DNA of 64,000 nucleotides from Paenibacillus dendritiformis (GTDB taxonomy: Bacteria; Bacillota; Bacilli; Paenibacillales; Paenibacillaceae): assembly GCF_021654795.1 (NCBI RefSeq), contig NZ_AP025344.1, positions 806,001-870,000 on the forward strand, written 5' to 3'. The first letter of the stretch is position 1. Every line of letters starts with the position of its first letter. Shown in pieces: positions 34,114 through 42,613 of the stretch. The notes below the pieces were generated by a model. It was not told the origin of the DNA. It did no database searches and saw only the letters and a program-made list of their open reading frames with translations. A program made the position numbers and the translations under genes.

Positions 34114-34819
34114 GGCACTCTTCCTCTTTGGCAAACCGGTACCCGAGTCCCCGGATCGTTTTGAGATAGACCGGATTTCTCGGTTGGTCCTCGATCTTTT
34201 CCCGCAGCCGGCTGATTTGCACCATGACGGTGTTGTCATCGGCGATATAGGGCTCGGACCATACCTTCTCGAAAATTTGTTTTTTCGTGAATATGCGTCC
34301 TGGCGAACCCATCAGCAGCTTCAGCAGCTTATATTCATTCGCGCTCAGCGCGATATGCTCGCCGCGTTTATAGAGGGCGCAAGCGTGGTGATCCAGCGCG
34401 AAGGCGCCGACACGCGTGTGCGGGCTGTCCTGAAAAGAGGGATAATCGTTGAATTCATATGTTCGGCGCAGTTGCGCCTGAACGCGCGCCACCACCTCCA
34501 GGGGACTGAACGGCTTTGTAATGAAATCATCCGCCCCCAGGCCCAGTCCGATAATTTTGTCGGCGTCCCGGTTTTTGGCGGAAATAATGATGATCGGCAG
34601 CTTATATTCCTTCCGTACGCTCTTGATCAACTGATAGCCGTCCAATTCCGGCATCATAATATCGACGATCGCGAGATCGATGGCCTCTTGGCGCAGCATA
34701 TCCATGGCCGCCGCTCCATTCCCCGCTTCCATCACGGTTAACCCTTCCGCTTCCAGATAGAGCTTGAGCAGACTTGCGATATCCGGCTCGTCATCGGCGA
34801 TTAACACCGTTTTGTGCAT
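34106..34819 (-). CDS. OmpR-family response regulator
   Basis: A 237-residue regulator with receiver domain (KTVLIADDEPDIASLLKLYL; phospho-Asp in LAIVDIMMPELDG; Lys in FITKPFSP) and C-terminal winged helix (VMVQISRLREKIEDQP, TIRGLGYRFA). It resembles VanR/ResD-like members. It is first in a two-gene unit with the kinase, and the genes overlap. The start ATG 34819 follows AGGAGG. Targets unknown; no transporter gene adjoins. Confidence 0.93.
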   Translation of the reverse strand: MHKTVLIADDEPDIASLLKLYLEAEGLTVMEAGNGAAAMDMLRQEAIDLAIVDIMMPELDGYQLIKSVRKEYKLPIIIISAKNRDADKIIGLGLGADDFITKPFSPLEVVARVQAQLRRTYEFNDYPSFQDSPHTRVGAFALDHHACALYKRGEHIALSANEYKLLKLLMGSPGRIFTKKQIFEKVWSEPYIADDNTVMVQISRLREKIEDQPRNPVYLKTIRGLGYRFAKEEECRE

Positions 34820-34989
34820 CCATCATTCCTCCTGTTGGACTGATTTTAGGAATCATTCGCTCTCTGCCGGCGAACTCCTTCTCCCTGGCTTCGGCGTAAG
34901 GTTATTGTAAGATTCGCGGCCGTTGCGGTTGACTGGAGGCCTTCCCGCGTTTTACGCGCGTCTTCTTGAGCGCGCACAGCGGCTTGAAG

Positions 34990-35263
34990 TACCAGGAACA
35001 GGAAGGGCCGGCGCAAAGCCCTGGGAACCAGGAAATGTTCCAGCATGTAGGCTTCAAAGGCGGATCCGCCAACTATATTTTAAATACAGCGATGCATGCC
35101 ATGAATAGGGATTACAACTTTACCAAAATTTTGTGGTTTTTAAAAAATATCGCGAAGCAGGCCTATCGAACATCCAAGAGAAGCTGAATGCCTTTTTAAA
35201 TGGGGTTCTTGCCAATCCGGAAGTACGTCAAAAGGTTCGTGAACAAATCGGGATGGCACATTG
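34990..35263 (+). pseudogene. Serine hydrolase (beta-lactamase-like) C-terminal relic
   Basis: A frame at about 35035-35135 reads MFQHVGFKGGSANYILNTAM, matching the KTG-type (here KGG) box region of class A-like serine hydrolases. A frameshift near 35130 continues as KYREAGLSNIQEKLNAFLNG and VLANPEVRQKVREQ to a stop at 35263. Only the last 80 or so residues survive; the upstream 900 bases belong to other genes. Assignment rests on a short stretch and is tentative. Confidence 0.45.
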
Positions 35264-35271
35264 ATCGTCCA

Positions 35272-35299
35272 GCCTCCCTCAGTATGCGAGGGAGGCTTT
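35272..35299. terminator. Hairpin between the relic and the convergent hypothetical gene
   Basis: GCCTCCCTC-AGTATGC-GAGGGAGGC, exact nine-base stem followed by TTTGG. Confidence 0.65.
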
Positions 35300-35305
35300 G
35301 GCACC

Positions 35306-36586
35306 TCAGTGCAAGCGATTCAGCTCCACCACGTCCCCGCTGGCGCCTACCACGCCGTAGCGGCAATCCAGCTTGCCGCAGAGCAGATACTTTTTCCGCT
35401 CCGGATCATATACGTAGACAGGCGTTAATTCGAGCCGTCCCTTGAGCTTGTCATAAGCCTCGTCATGGCTGACCGCAACCTTCTCTTCGCGTTGGAAGTC
35501 ATCGAACATGGAGAGCAGCGGCGCGTTATCCATATAATTGATGACTGTGTATTGACGGGAATCGAGGAACAGGAGCAGCTTGCGCTGGAACACGCGATTG
35601 CTGGGCGTGCCCGGTCTTAATACCGCTTGAATGTATCCCCTGTCCCGCTGCAAGCTTTTGAGCACCCACTGTCCCGAATCCTGCGGATAGATCTGGCGCA
35701 AGGCGGCTTCGGCGGCGCCAATGCACATGGCTTGTTCCTCTTCCGTAATCGGAGAGGAATCGGGATGCGGCTCACGGGATGCCGCTTGTTCCAGCGTAAC
35801 GGTCTCGTGCAGCTCGAGCTCGATTCTCTCAAAAGGCTTCTGCTCCGTCGCCGGCTGCTCCCAAGCCATAAGCTTATCGAGACTTACGCTCATTCCCGTA
35901 TTCCTGTGGATATCGAACGGGATGACGGATAAGCCGTCATTGACAATATAGATTTCCTCCAGACCATACACCGGAATGATCCGCTGCTCCTCCAGCAAGG
36001 GAAGCTCCAGCAGCTTCAATTGCTTCTTCGCCAGCGGCTCCGCCGCTTCCAGCGTAAGAATAAACGAATCGTCCGCTTCTTCCAGAAGGGAACGGTCCGG
36101 GAATGTCCCGTACACGCTGTAAAAGGTGAGCTTGCCCTCCGCATCGAAGCGAAGCTCGGCCCGCCCGCCGGGAGAGAGGGGAACGCCGTCGATGCATGCG
36201 GTAAAGTGATATTCTCCCTCCTGTTCCATGTCCAAGCGGAACTGCTTGCCATACTCGATCCCGGCTTCCGCCTCCATCCACCGGATGACTTCATTCCGGC
36301 CGGCATCCTGGAACGGCGTCTCCGAAGCACATGATTTCCCGCCCACAAAAATGACGCTTTTATATTGGCCGGTATGCAAATTTACGGTAATGACCGCTGT
36401 CCCTTCCGGGTTGCTGTCTTCCTCCCAGTCCGCGATATGGGAAGGGAACCATTCCATGCTGAGAAAATAGCCGGTCTCGTTCAGGAGCATGACTTCACGA
36501 TACAATTCATAGGAATGCAAGTAATAGCTGCCCAGTCCGAATTTCTGCTGGGCGGCGTCCATCCATTCTTTCATTCGCTTATCCAT
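35306..36586 (-). CDS. Hypothetical protein with YcdB/PepSY-like repeats
   Basis: A 426-residue cytosolic-looking protein without signal peptide. The central and C-terminal parts show repeated beta-alpha units (LRFDAEGKLTFYSVYGTF, LLLFLDSRQYTVINYMDN) and a segment SHDEAYDKLKGRLELTPVYV that resembles YcdB/YcdC/PepSY-like domains of Bacilli. Such proteins are common in Paenibacillus but of unknown role. It is monocistronic and lies between two two-component systems. No catalytic motif was seen. Confidence 0.7.
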   Translation of the reverse strand: MDKRMKEWMDAAQQKFGLGSYYLHSYELYREVMLLNETGYFLSMEWFPSHIADWEEDSNPEGTAVITVNLHTGQYKSVIFVGGKSCASETPFQDAGRNEVIRWMEAEAGIEYGKQFRLDMEQEGEYHFTACIDGVPLSPGGRAELRFDAEGKLTFYSVYGTFPDRSLLEEADDSFILTLEAAEPLAKKQLKLLELPLLEEQRIIPVYGLEEIYIVNDGLSVIPFDIHRNTGMSVSLDKLMAWEQPATEQKPFERIELELHETVTLEQAASREPHPDSSPITEEEQAMCIGAAEAALRQIYPQDSGQWVLKSLQRDRGYIQAVLRPGTPSNRVFQRKLLLFLDSRQYTVINYMDNAPLLSMFDDFQREEKVAVSHDEAYDKLKGRLELTPVYVYDPERKKYLLCGKLDCRYGVVGASGDVVELNRLH

Positions 36587-36796
36587 GGCGGGGCCCTCCG
36601 ATAATCCTTGATGCTTTCATCTTACCATTCTCAATCGGTGAATATGAAGCAACGGGGAGCTATGGGGGTGTATTTATTTCCCAGGGAATGAGGGTTCGGT
36701 GTTAGACGGAATGAAGGGCTCCGTTTATACTAAATTCTGAAGTATGGGAAGAGTTTAGAAAGCAAAGATCATTGGCGGAGGAGAACGAGGCCGATT

Positions 36797-37495
36797 ATGG
36801 ATAAGCCCAAAATATTGATCGTCGAAGATGAAGAAAAAATTGCCCGCGTGCTGGAGCTGGAGCTGACATATGAAGGGTATGAGGTAGGCAAGGCGCTGGA
36901 CGGCCTGGATGGGTTCAGGCTGTTCCAGGAGCAGTCCTGGGACTTGATATTGCTGGATGTGATGCTGCCCGGCATTAGCGGAATCGAGCTGCTGCGCCGC
37001 ATCCGCGCGCATGATCCGCATACGATGGTCGTGATGCTGACCGCGAAGGACTCCGTGGAGGATAAAGTATCGGGCCTTGATCTGGGGGCCAACGATTATG
37101 TGACGAAGCCGTTCCAGATGGAAGAGCTCCTCGCCCGTATTCGCGCCTCGCTGCGAATGAGAAGGCTCCCCCCGGCCGCCGACATTCAGCCCGAGTGGAT
37201 CACGGTCGCCGATCTGAGCTTGAGCGAGCTGACCCATGAAGTGAAGCGCGGGGAGGACCGCATTGAACTGACGCCCCGCGAATTCGGCTTGCTCGCGTAT
37301 CTGATGAAGCATGCACGGCAGGTGCTGAGCAGGGAGCAGCTTTTGGATGGAGTGTGGGGGTACGACTATTACGGGGATACGAATATTGTGGAAGTGTATA
37401 TTCGCTATCTGCGCCATAAGGTCGACAAGCCCTATGAGACGCCGCTGATTCATACCGTGCGCGGAGTAGGGTATGTGCTGAGGGATCCGAGATGA
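36797..37495 (+). CDS. OmpR-family response regulator (ArlR-like)
   Basis: A 232-residue regulator: receiver domain (PKILIVEDEEKIARVLELEL; phospho-Asp in LILLDVMLPGISG; Lys in YVTKPFQM) and a winged-helix effector (ELTPREFGLLAYLMKHARQV, VEVYIRYLRHKVDKPYE). The layout resembles ArlR/CsrR members of the OmpR family. Its stop overlaps the kinase start (ATGA). The downstream PepSY genes and the ATTCTCAT-like repeats before them are candidate targets. ATG 36797 has GGCGGAGG 15 bases upstream. Confidence 0.92.
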   Translation: MDKPKILIVEDEEKIARVLELELTYEGYEVGKALDGLDGFRLFQEQSWDLILLDVMLPGISGIELLRRIRAHDPHTMVVMLTAKDSVEDKVSGLDLGANDYVTKPFQMEELLARIRASLRMRRLPPAADIQPEWITVADLSLSELTHEVKRGEDRIELTPREFGLLAYLMKHARQVLSREQLLDGVWGYDYYGDTNIVEVYIRYLRHKVDKPYETPLIHTVRGVGYVLRDPR

Positions 37496-38865
37496 AGCTT
37501 AGAAATAAAATCAATCTCTACACTTCGGTATTGTTCATCGCGCTCATCCTGGTTGTCAGCGCGGCCATTTACTATATCTTCAGCAGCATGATATTGGACA
37601 GGGAAGCGGACAGAGTGGCCGCCGAAGCCCGGCAGGCGCTGGCGGGAATGAATGAGGCCGGCACATCCATTCCGCCCGACGACCTCCTGCGGGCCTATGC
37701 GCCGCTCCGCGGCATTCTCCAGATCGTCAATGCGGACGGAAGCCGGGGCGCGGCGGTTGCGCCGCCGGAGCTGAAGGAGCTTCGCGATCTCCCCGTTGCC
37801 TATTATCGGCAGGAAGAGCGCAGCATTGTCGCCTACCAGGGGATTCCGCATGTTTTCGTGTCGCTTCCGATCGTATGGCATGGCGGCGAGGTCGCCAATC
37901 TGCAAGTGACGGAAAGCTTGAAGCCCACCGCCGATATGCTTGCTATTTTGCGGGTGGTCCTGATTCTGGTGTCGGGGCTTGCCATTCTTCCCGTCCTGAT
38001 CTCGTCCAAGCTGCTGAGCAACCTCATTACCCGGCCGATCTCATCGATGATTGCGACGATGCGAGATATTCAGCGAAGCGGGCAGTTCAAGCGGATTCCG
38101 CTGCCGAAGAAATCCAAGGACGAGCTCTATCAGATGGGCGATACATTCAATCATATGATGGATCTCCTCGAGGTCAACTACGAGAAGCAGGGCCAGTTCA
38201 TTTCCAATGCATCCCATGAGCTGAAGACGCCGCTGACGATTATCGAATCCTATGCATCCCTGTTGAAAAGAAGGGGGAAGGAGCAGCCCGAGCTGTTCGA
38301 CGAATCGGTCGAGGCGATACATTCGGAAGCCATTCGGATGAAGGATCTGACCCAGCAACTGCTGCTGCTGGCGAAGCATGACGAGATGTGGAAGGTCACG
38401 ATGGAGCCCGTTGATCTGGGGCATATGGTGGAAGGCTGGGTCCGCGCTTTTGAAAAAGCGTATCACCGCGGTATCGCGCTGCAGAGGGAAGCGGAGGTGA
38501 TTATCGACACCGACGTTCAAAAATGCAAACAATTGTTTTACATCGTGATGGATAATGCGCGGAAGTATAGCGAGGAAGCGATCGGGGTCTGCATTAAAAA
38601 GGAAGGCCGGACAGCGGTGGTCGAGGTTAGCGACAGGGGCATCGGCATCCCGGCGGAGTCGTTGGACAAAATTTTCGACCGGTTCTACCGGGTCGATAAG
38701 GCGAGAACAAGAGCGAAGGGCGGCTTCGGCCTGGGTCTGGCGCTCGCCAAGGAGCTTGCGGACGCGCTGGAAGCCGATATTCGCATCGAGAGCATGGAAG
38801 GCCAGGGCACCATCGTTCGACTTACATTTAAGAAGGCGCGTTCAGAGCCAGCTTCTCGATATTGA
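37492..38865 (+). CDS. Sensor histidine kinase (ArlS-like)
   Basis: A 457-residue kinase with two membrane helices (about residues 8-30 and 150-172), an extracellular sensor of about 115 residues, HAMP (LITRPISSMIATMRDIQRSG), HisKA (NASHELKTPLTIIESYASLL) and HATPase_c (MDNARKYSEEA, DRGIGIPAESL, GGFGLGLALAKEL). It is translated right after the regulator. ArlS-type sensors respond to envelope or metabolic stress; here they are followed by two PepSY proteins, which often modulate membrane or wall activities. Confidence 0.92.
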   Translation: MKLRNKINLYTSVLFIALILVVSAAIYYIFSSMILDREADRVAAEARQALAGMNEAGTSIPPDDLLRAYAPLRGILQIVNADGSRGAAVAPPELKELRDLPVAYYRQEERSIVAYQGIPHVFVSLPIVWHGGEVANLQVTESLKPTADMLAILRVVLILVSGLAILPVLISSKLLSNLITRPISSMIATMRDIQRSGQFKRIPLPKKSKDELYQMGDTFNHMMDLLEVNYEKQGQFISNASHELKTPLTIIESYASLLKRRGKEQPELFDESVEAIHSEAIRMKDLTQQLLLLAKHDEMWKVTMEPVDLGHMVEGWVRAFEKAYHRGIALQREAEVIIDTDVQKCKQLFYIVMDNARKYSEEAIGVCIKKEGRTAVVEVSDRGIGIPAESLDKIFDRFYRVDKARTRAKGGFGLGLALAKELADALEADIRIESMEGQGTIVRLTFKKARSEPASRY

Positions 38866-38914
38866 ACGCCGTCCTCTCTGCCCGATCGAGCGCCGCAAGC
38901 TCAAGCTCAGCGAT

Positions 38915-38937
38915 TTCTCATGTTGCTCATGTATACT
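38915..38937 (+). promoter_or_regulatory. Putative regulated promoter of the first PepSY gene
   Basis: Two CTCATGT words nine bases apart (38917-38932) are followed at once by TATACT (38932-38937), a good -10 box. Similar CTCATTTT words, 22 bases apart, lie upstream of the second PepSY gene, suggesting a shared activator site. Confidence 0.4.
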
Positions 38938-38981
38938 GGAGAAAAACAGGTGAGGGAGTCTGGAAATAGGGAGGCGCAAAC

Positions 38982-39539
38982 ATGAAAAAAGCATGGCTGG
39001 GCGCAGCCGTCATTGCGTTCTTTGCCATTGTGGTCTGGCAGCTTGTTCGCCTGCTTACCTTGGCCGAGCCTCTGTCCGCGGCCGAAGCGGCCAGCAAAGT
39101 GAAGGAGATGTACAAGGGCGAAGTGGTGGAAGTCAGCGAGCTTCCGCATGGATACCGGGTGACGATGGAACTGGATACGGGAACGTATGAAGTCCGCATT
39201 GACAGGAATAAAGGCAAAATCGCCGGGATGACAAGGACAAAGGCCGCGCCAGATCCGGAAGCCAAGCCGCCCGCCGTGGAGCCGGATCAGCAGAAGCCGC
39301 CCGCGTCACAGAAGCCGGAGCCGAAGCCGAAGCGGAAGCCCCAAAAACGGCTTACGGAGGACGAAGCGGCGGCTATCGCGCTCAAGACGGTGGACGGGAA
39401 AGTCGATGACATTGACCTGATCCATTCGGACGGGGTCGCCTATTACCTGGTCGAAATCGATCGGGAAGACGGCGAGGATGGAACGGTACAGATCAACGCG
39501 ATAACGGGGGAGGTCAAATCGGTCACCTGGGATGACTGA
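38982..39539 (+). CDS. Membrane-anchored PepSY-domain protein
   Basis: A 185-residue protein with an N-terminal signal anchor (residues 4-26), one PepSY-like unit (about 32-85, SAAEAASKVKEMYKGEVVEV), a Pro/Lys/Glu-rich linker (about 87-120) and a second PepSY unit (about 122-183, LTEDEAAAIALKTVDGKVDD). PepSY domains are thought to inhibit proteases or tune envelope enzymes. It lies 116 bases after the ArlRS-like pair and is probably part of its regulon; its own -10 box is at 38932. GGGAGG precedes the ATG. Confidence 0.85.
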   Translation: MKKAWLGAAVIAFFAIVVWQLVRLLTLAEPLSAAEAASKVKEMYKGEVVEVSELPHGYRVTMELDTGTYEVRIDRNKGKIAGMTRTKAAPDPEAKPPAVEPDQQKPPASQKPEPKPKRKPQKRLTEDEAAAIALKTVDGKVDDIDLIHSDGVAYYLVEIDREDGEDGTVQINAITGEVKSVTWDD

Positions 39540-39573
39540 GGCCGATCGGAAAGACCGGCTGCTTCTCAGCAAA

Positions 39574-39603
39574 TTCTCATTTTTCTATCCCCGTATCCTC
39601 ATT
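39574..39603 (+). promoter_or_regulatory. Direct repeats upstream of the second PepSY gene
   Basis: CTCATTTT occurs twice with a 22-base period, about two helical turns, the arrangement typical of OmpR-family binding sites. It lies about 50-75 bases before ATG 39652. Confidence 0.4.
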
Positions 39604-39651
39604 TTCGTTGTCTATCGTAAGGGTAACACCTTATGAAGGAGGCAATAGAAT

Positions 39652-40227
39652 ATGAAACGCACATTTATCGCCAGCATGGCAGGCTTATTATTGCTTGGAG
39701 GGGCCGTAGGTGCCGCGGCCGTAGGCACGGCGAACGGATCCGTGAAGAGCTTGACGCAGGGGGGCCAAATCCTGACCTCGAAGCAGGCCGAGGAGATTGC
39801 TCTCCGGGAAATCAATGGCGACATCCGAAGCGTCGAGTTGAAAAAAGAGCACGGCCGCACGGTATTTGAGGTCGAAATCGCGACGGCAGACGGACGTGAC
39901 GACAATGAAGTGACATTGGACGCCCTGTCCGGCAAGGTGCTCAAGGTCGAACGGGATGATGACGATGACGCGGACGAGCGTCAGCGTGACCGCCGCCCAA
40001 GCCAAGCGAAGGAGCGCACAGCGACCATTTCGAAGAAGCAAGCGGTCGCCATCGCGCTTCAAGATACGCCGGGCCAGGTGATTGAGACCGATTCCGGCAA
40101 ACACGTCTACGAAATCGAAATTCGAAGCGGAAATCGCGACCTCGAATACAAAATCGACAAGTATACTGGCAAAATTGTGGACAAAGAGGTAAATGACGCC
40201 GACGAGGATGATGAGTGGGACGATTAA
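39652..40227 (+). CDS. Secreted PepSY-domain protein
   Basis: A 191-residue exported protein with signal peptide (residues 1-27, ending near ASMAGLLLLGGAVGAAAVG) and two PepSY units (about 40-105, LTSKQAEEIALREINGDIRS; about 120-183, ISKKQAVAIALQDTPGQVIE) separated by an Asp/Arg-rich linker. The C-terminus is strongly acidic. It is a diverged paralogue of the preceding gene without the membrane anchor. GAAGGAGG precedes the ATG by 10 bases. A strong terminator follows. Confidence 0.87.
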   Translation: MKRTFIASMAGLLLLGGAVGAAAVGTANGSVKSLTQGGQILTSKQAEEIALREINGDIRSVELKKEHGRTVFEVEIATADGRDDNEVTLDALSGKVLKVERDDDDDADERQRDRRPSQAKERTATISKKQAVAIALQDTPGQVIETDSGKHVYEIEIRSGNRDLEYKIDKYTGKIVDKEVNDADEDDEWDD

Positions 40228-40253
40228 TGCGGCCTAAGGCGGCATAAGGCGGC

Positions 40254-40280
40254 AGAGGGGACGGGCTCCCCTCTTTTTTA
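40254..40280 (+). terminator. Rho-independent terminator of the PepSY gene
   Basis: AGAGGGG-N7-CCCCTCT followed by TTTTTT. Confidence 0.85.
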
Positions 40281-40292
40281 TGGCCGCCTGTA

Positions 40293-41321
40293 TCAATCCA
40301 ACTGCCGTGAAGTCCGGGTCATCGGTACGCTTGACTCCCTCACGATAAGGCGCGGCTCGAATTGAACCCGCTCGTACACGCCCCGCTTCTGCTCGATTAT
40401 CCGGTTCAGCAGCAGTTCCGCGGCCACTCGCGCCGCTTCGGCGCCCATAATCGAGACGGAGCTCAGCTTCGGCGTCGTAATCGTCCCCCAAAAGATATTG
40501 TCGATCCCGACGACGGCGACATCTTCAGGCACGCGGACGCCTAACTCCTTGAACCGGTTGAGCAGCCCGATCGCGATCATGTCGTTGCCCGCATACACGG
40601 CGTCGGGCATATGCGCCAGTCCGGCGAAGTAATCCGCGGCCCTCATCCCGGTCTGCAGCGAGAAATCGTCGCCGAAATAGACGAGCGAGATATCGACTTG
40701 ATGCAAGGCGTCCTCATAAGCGAAAAACCGCTCCTCGATAATGTCCTTGGGCGCGCCCGCATACGCGATGCGCGTGCGGCCGATGCCGATGAGATGCTCC
40801 ATCGCAAGCCGGCCCTCCTGAGCGGACATGCTCACGATATCGGCTTTGATGTCCGCGTCCAATTTTTTGCCGTAGTTAATAATCGCAATCGGGAGACCGG
40901 ATTTATTGATCCAGTCTTTCAATGTTTTCGGATAGGCGAGCGGCAGCAGAATCAGGCCGTCGACATGCAGCTTTTTGGCCTCCTTCAAGATCTCAAGCTC
41001 TGCGCGCGCGTTGCCCAGCGTATTGATTTGAACGACGCGGTAATCGTAATGCTTGGCCGCCTGCTCGACCGCATAGGCGATTTCCGGGATGAACGCATTC
41101 CGGATATCCGGCACGGCGAGAGCGATTTGCTTCGTCTGGCGAACCTTCAAGCTCTGGGCAGAAGTGTTGGGAATGAATCCAAGCTCCTCGACGGCCGCCA
41201 TCACCTTTGCTTTCGTCTTCGCGCTGATGCCTTCCGCATCGTTGATCGCTCGCGATACGGTCGCGATCCCGACACCCGCTTTTGCGGCTACGTCCTCTAT
41301 CGTTACTTTGTTGCGGCCCAT
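40293..41321 (-). CDS. LacI-family transcriptional regulator
   Basis: A 342-residue repressor. The N-terminal HTH (residues 4-50, VTIEDVAAKAGVGIATVSRA) with hinge helix (NTSAQSLKVRQT) precedes a periplasmic-binding-protein-like effector domain. ATG 41321 has AGGAGG nine bases upstream; a longer frame to 41390 lacks a site. It is divergent from the butanediol dehydrogenase gene, with a perfect operator palindrome between them, so it probably controls that gene and itself. The inducer is likely a sugar or related metabolite. Confidence 0.92.
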   Translation of the reverse strand: MGRNKVTIEDVAAKAGVGIATVSRAINDAEGISAKTKAKVMAAVEELGFIPNTSAQSLKVRQTKQIALAVPDIRNAFIPEIAYAVEQAAKHYDYRVVQINTLGNARAELEILKEAKKLHVDGLILLPLAYPKTLKDWINKSGLPIAIINYGKKLDADIKADIVSMSAQEGRLAMEHLIGIGRTRIAYAGAPKDIIEERFFAYEDALHQVDISLVYFGDDFSLQTGMRAADYFAGLAHMPDAVYAGNDMIAIGLLNRFKELGVRVPEDVAVVGIDNIFWGTITTPKLSSVSIMGAEAARVAAELLLNRIIEQKRGVYERVQFEPRLIVRESSVPMTRTSRQLD

Positions 41322-41475
41322 TCTTCCATCCTCCTGCCTTTTCCGGAAATCCTTCCATCTTTCATCATGTGAACAAATCAAGAACATCATACCATAGAAT
41401 CCGGATTCTTCATTGTTTTTTCACAAAACAAGGAGCAGATTTGACATTAGCGTGACAATGTGACATATTTAATAT

Positions 41476-41489
41476 CGGAAACGTTTCCG
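41476..41489. promoter_or_regulatory. LacI-type operator palindrome
   Basis: CGGAAACGTTTCCG is a perfect 14-base palindrome with the central CG typical of LacI/CcpA-family operators, 75 bases before the dehydrogenase start and 155 bases before the repressor start. Confidence 0.7.
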
Positions 41490-41563
41490 GAATGATTCTT
41501 GATTTTCCACATTAGCAACCTATTGAACCACTCATTATCTACACGTCCAGGGAGATGATCGCA

Positions 41564-42613
41564 GTGAAAGCTTTGAGATGGCATGGCGTGAAGGATTTGC
41601 GCCTGGAAAACATCGAGGAACCGAAGGCTCTCAAAGGCAAAGTGAAAATTAAAGTCGAATGGTGCGGCATTTGCGGCAGCGACTTGCATGAATATACAGC
41701 AGGACCAATCTTCATTCCGGAAGGCGCTCCTCATCCCATTACGGGAGAGAAAGCGCCTATCGTTATGGGCCATGAATTCTCGGGACAGGTCGTCGAAGTC
41801 GGGGAAGGCGTGACCAAGGTGAAGGCGGGGGACCGCGTCGTCGTCGAGCCAATCTACGCATGCGGCGAATGCGATGCCTGCAGACAAGGGAAATATAATC
41901 TGTGCAGCACGATGGGCTTCCTTGGCCTGGCCGGAGGAGGCGGAGGCTTCTCCGAGTACGTGGCGGCGGAAGAATATATGGTGCACAAGATTCCGGACAG
42001 CGTGTCCTATGAGCAAGGCGCGCTGGTGGAGCCGTCGGCGGTGGCCCTGCATGCCGTCCGCCAGAGCAAGCTGAAGGTCGGCGATCGGGCCGCCGTGTTC
42101 GGAACCGGGCCAATCGGCTTGCTTGTCATTGAGGCGTTGAAAGCATCCGGAGCGGCGGAAATCTATGCCGTGGAGCTGTCCGAGCAGCGCCGCAAAAAAG
42201 CCGAGGAATTGGGCGCCATCGGGCTCGATCCATCCAAGGTCGATGTCGTCAAAGAGCTTCACGCACGGACCAATGGCGGCGTAGACGTCGCTTATGAGGT
42301 GACCGGCGTTCCCGCTGTGTTGACGAATGCGATTCATTCCACTTGTCTCGGCGGCGAAGTGATGATCGTGAGCATCTTCGAGCGCGAGGCTCCAATCATG
42401 CCGAATGATATCGTCATGAAGGAGCGGACGATGAAGGGAATTATCGGTTACCGCGATGTATTCCCGGCCGTCATCAGCTTGATGGAAAAAGGCTATTTCC
42501 CTGCCGGCAAGCTCGTGACGAAGCGCATCAAGCTTGACGAAGTCGTGACTGAGGGCTTCGATACCCTCCTGGCCGAGAAGAACCAGGTCAAAATTTTGGT
42601 CAAAGCGGAATAG
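41564..42613 (+). CDS. bdhA: Zinc-dependent (R,R)-2,3-butanediol dehydrogenase type
   Basis: A 349-residue medium-chain dehydrogenase interconverting acetoin and 2,3-butanediol with NAD(H). Catalytic zinc ligands Cys37, His70 and Glu71 (CGICGSDLHE, GHEFSG), a structural zinc site in CGECDACRQGKYNLC and a Rossmann motif FGTGPIGLLVIEALKAS are all present. GTG 41564 is preferred because GGGAGA lies 9 bases upstream and family members begin MKALRWHG; ATG 41555 touches that site. Regulated by the divergent LacI protein via the palindrome at 41476. Other polyol dehydrogenases of the family remain possible. Confidence 0.88.
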   Translation: MKALRWHGVKDLRLENIEEPKALKGKVKIKVEWCGICGSDLHEYTAGPIFIPEGAPHPITGEKAPIVMGHEFSGQVVEVGEGVTKVKAGDRVVVEPIYACGECDACRQGKYNLCSTMGFLGLAGGGGGFSEYVAAEEYMVHKIPDSVSYEQGALVEPSAVALHAVRQSKLKVGDRAAVFGTGPIGLLVIEALKASGAAEIYAVELSEQRRKKAEELGAIGLDPSKVDVVKELHARTNGGVDVAYEVTGVPAVLTNAIHSTCLGGEVMIVSIFEREAPIMPNDIVMKERTMKGIIGYRDVFPAVISLMEKGYFPAGKLVTKRIKLDEVVTEGFDTLLAEKNQVKILVKAE

